This document shows positions 5,361 to 7,031 of a DNA stretch of 7,031 bases, in pieces (position 1 is the stretch's first letter; each line of letters opens with the position of its first letter). The translations under genes and the position numbers were made by a program. Where the stretch lies: assembly GCA_023399675.1 (NCBI GenBank), contig JAEWOM010000044.1, positions 1 to 7,031 on the forward strand. The letters are read 5' to 3'. This DNA is from Bacteroidota bacterium. GTDB lineage: Bacteria; Bacteroidota; Bacteroidia; Flavobacteriales; Weeksellaceae. The notes below the pieces were generated by a model. It had not been told where the DNA came from. It did no database searches and worked only from the letters and a program-made list of their open reading frames with translations.

Positions 5361-6968
5361 ATGAGTAAAAAGAACACCAAATTCATCTTCGTGACAGGAG
5401 GTGTAACTTCTTCTTTAGGAAAAGGAATTGTATCCGCATCGTTGGGACTTCTTCTTAAATCACGCGGCTTCAGCGTTACCATTCAGAAACTCGATCCTTA
5501 TATCAACGTAGATCCCGGCACGTTAAACCCTTACGAACACGGCGAATGTTATGTTACTGAAGACGGTGCCGAAACGGATCTGGATTTGGGACACTATGAA
5601 AGGTTCCTTGATTCTCCTACTTCACAGAATAATAATGTTACCACAGGCAGAATTTACCAAACCGTCATAGAAAAAGAGCGTAAAGGAGATTTCCTGGGGA
5701 AAACGGTACAGGTAGTTCCGCATATTACTAATGAAATAAAACGCAGAATAAAAATTCTCGCCAAACAGAATTTTGATATCATCATTACAGAAATTGGCGG
5801 TACGGTCGGCGATATCGAATCTTTACCATACATCGAATCGGTAAGGCAGCTGAAATGGGAACTCGGTGAAAATAATTCTATGGTCATTCATCTCACTCTG
5901 CTTCCGTATCTGGCGGCAAGTGGTGAACTGAAGACAAAACCGTCGCAGCATTCAGTACGTTTACTGATGGAAAACGGTATTCAGGCGGATGTTCTCGTGT
6001 GCCGTTCTGAGCATAAAATTCCAAAGGATGTTCGCGCAAAACTGGCGCTGTTCTGCAATGTTCCGGCAGATAATGTAATTGAATGTATGGATGCAGACAC
6101 CATTTATCAGGTTCCGCTCGATTTGCAAAAGCAGAATTTTGATGAGGTGGTTTTAAAGGAACTCGGTTTACCTACCGGCAAAGAAGCCAATTTAGATGAC
6201 TGGAAGAAATTTCTGAAAAAATACAAGCATCCAAAGAAAACTGTGGAAATCGCATTGGTGGGGAAATATGTTTCCCTGCAGGATTCCTATAAGTCGATTG
6301 CCGAGGCCTTTATTCATGCAGGTGCATCGCTCGAAACCGATGTAAAAATCCATTGGGTGTACAGCGCTGATCTCACCGACGACAACATGGATGAATTTTT
6401 TGATGGAATTGATGCTATGCTGATCGCTCCCGGATTCGGCGACCGCGGAATTGAAGGTAAAATAAACGCTGCGCGGTATGCACGTGAGAAAAAAATTCCA
6501 TTACTTGGAATCTGTCTCGGAATGCAGATCATGACAGTTGAATTCGCGAGAAACGTACTCGGTCTGGAAAAAGCCAATTCGATGGAATTCGACGGAACAA
6601 CACCGGATCCGGTTATTGCACTGATGGCCGATCAGAAAAATGTGGTGGATAAGGGCGGTACTATGAGACTCGGTGCCTGGAAATGTAGTCTGAAGGCCGG
6701 CAGCATGCTGCACGAAATTTACGGAGTAAAAACTATTTCTGAGCGTCACCGTCACCGGTACGAATTCAATTCCGACTATAAGAAAACCTTTGAAGATAAC
6801 GGACTGATTCCGTCGGGATTCAATCCGGATACCGGTCTGGTAGAAACTGTTGAACTGAAAGATCATCCTTTTTATATAGGAGTACAGTATCATCCGGAAT
6901 ATAAAAGTACGGTAGCGACGCCGCATCCGCTGTTTACAGCACTCATAAAAGCAGCGGCAAAAAAATAG
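5361..6968 (+). CDS. pyrG: CTP synthase (glutamine-hydrolysing)
   Basis: PyrG makes CTP from UTP, ATP and glutamine, the last step of de novo pyrimidine nucleotide synthesis, as a cytoplasmic tetramer. The 535-residue protein has both family domains. The N-terminal synthetase domain (about 1-270) carries the P-loop GGVTSSLGKG (13-22), KLDPYINVDPGTLNPYEHGE (43-62) and EIGGTVGDIES (144-154), which contributes acidic metal/nucleotide ligands. The C-terminal class I glutamine amidotransferase domain (about 295-530) carries the oxyanion loop APGFG (356-360), nucleophile Cys385 in GICLGMQ, and His511 and Glu513 in the HPE motif. All catalytic residues are present and length is normal. The ATG at 5361 gives the typical MSKKNTKFIFVTGG start; no Shine-Dalgarno is evident. 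It has its own promoter and a strong terminator and is probably transcribed alone. Confidence 0.98.
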   Translation: MSKKNTKFIFVTGGVTSSLGKGIVSASLGLLLKSRGFSVTIQKLDPYINVDPGTLNPYEHGECYVTEDGAETDLDLGHYERFLDSPTSQNNNVTTGRIYQTVIEKERKGDFLGKTVQVVPHITNEIKRRIKILAKQNFDIIITEIGGTVGDIESLPYIESVRQLKWELGENNSMVIHLTLLPYLAASGELKTKPSQHSVRLLMENGIQADVLVCRSEHKIPKDVRAKLALFCNVPADNVIECMDADTIYQVPLDLQKQNFDEVVLKELGLPTGKEANLDDWKKFLKKYKHPKKTVEIALVGKYVSLQDSYKSIAEAFIHAGASLETDVKIHWVYSADLTDDNMDEFFDGIDAMLIAPGFGDRGIEGKINAARYAREKKIPLLGICLGMQIMTVEFARNVLGLEKANSMEFDGTTPDPVIALMADQKNVVDKGGTMRLGAWKCSLKAGSMLHEIYGVKTISERHRHRYEFNSDYKKTFEDNGLIPSGFNPDTGLVETVELKDHPFYIGVQYHPEYKSTVATPHPLFTALIKAAAKK

Positions 6969-6973
6969 AAATT

Positions 6974-6998
6974 TCCCACGGCGGACGTGGGATTTTTT
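6974..6998 (+). terminator. Rho-independent terminator after pyrG
   Basis: TCCCACG (6974-6980) and CGTGGGA (6986-6992) form a seven-pair GC-rich stem with a five-base loop, followed by six T (6993-6998). It starts six bases past the pyrG stop and is a textbook intrinsic terminator on the plus strand. Confidence 0.9.
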
Positions 6999-7031
6999 AT
7001 GGAAAAAAATCACCCTGCCTTTTGGAAAAAA

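Noticed and set aside
6501..7013. 170-codon minus-strand open frame over the end of pyrG
   Set aside because: Antisense to conserved pyrG sequence, crosses the pyrG terminator, and is Cys/Arg/Phe-rich as shadow frames often are.
6999..7031. ATG with 11 open codons to the window end (MEKNHPAFWKK)
   Set aside because: It begins immediately after the pyrG terminator T run with no promoter or leader, and is too short to identify. It could be a real gene start, but nothing here supports that.
1..7031. CRISPR array, insertion sequence, phage or toxin-antitoxin system
   Set aside because: No regularly spaced repeats, transposase or integrase motifs, or small paired genes were seen; the genes are ordinary chromosomal ones.

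Overview
The window looks like chromosomal DNA from a Bacteroidota bacterium, most likely a flavobacterium of the Chryseobacterium/Weeksellaceae type. Three things support this. The -7 promoter element TAnnTTTG recurs, and the identical octamer TATTTTTG lies just upstream of four different genes. The starts have no clear Shine-Dalgarno sequence and AT-rich leaders. One gene encodes a DUF3667-type zinc-ribbon membrane protein, a family common in this phylum. The genus is inferred from protein character, not from a search.

Layout. Bases 1-64 (minus strand) are the first 21 codons of DNA polymerase IV (dinB), cut by the window edge. Bases 65-624 form a 560-base AT-rich gap with no convincing protein gene. 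It holds a strong minus-strand intrinsic terminator (127-177) and, about 260 bases upstream of that, a promoter-like pair (436-466), so it may contain a small independent transcript. Bases 625-1653 (minus) are lpxK, the lipid A 4'-kinase. A 145-base divergent promoter region separates it from four plus-strand genes: a DUF3667 zinc-ribbon membrane protein (1799-2554), truA (2580-3317, TTG start), an ABCB-type ABC exporter (3410-5152) and pyrG, CTP synthase (5361-6968). pyrG ends at a textbook terminator (6974-6998).

How the genes relate. They are mostly core housekeeping functions: translesion DNA synthesis, outer-membrane lipid A synthesis, tRNA pseudouridylation, export and CTP synthesis. 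Each gene has its own -7-like promoter element, so the four plus-strand genes look like a row of mostly separately started genes and not one tight operon. The ABC exporter and LpxK could both serve lipid A (MsbA-like flipping), but the sequence does not prove this. No mobile element, CRISPR array, rRNA or tRNA gene was seen. The least ordinary parts are the non-coding ones: the 560-base gap, the promoters lying almost on top of start codons, the hairpin in the ABC leader and the repeats between the ABC gene and pyrG.
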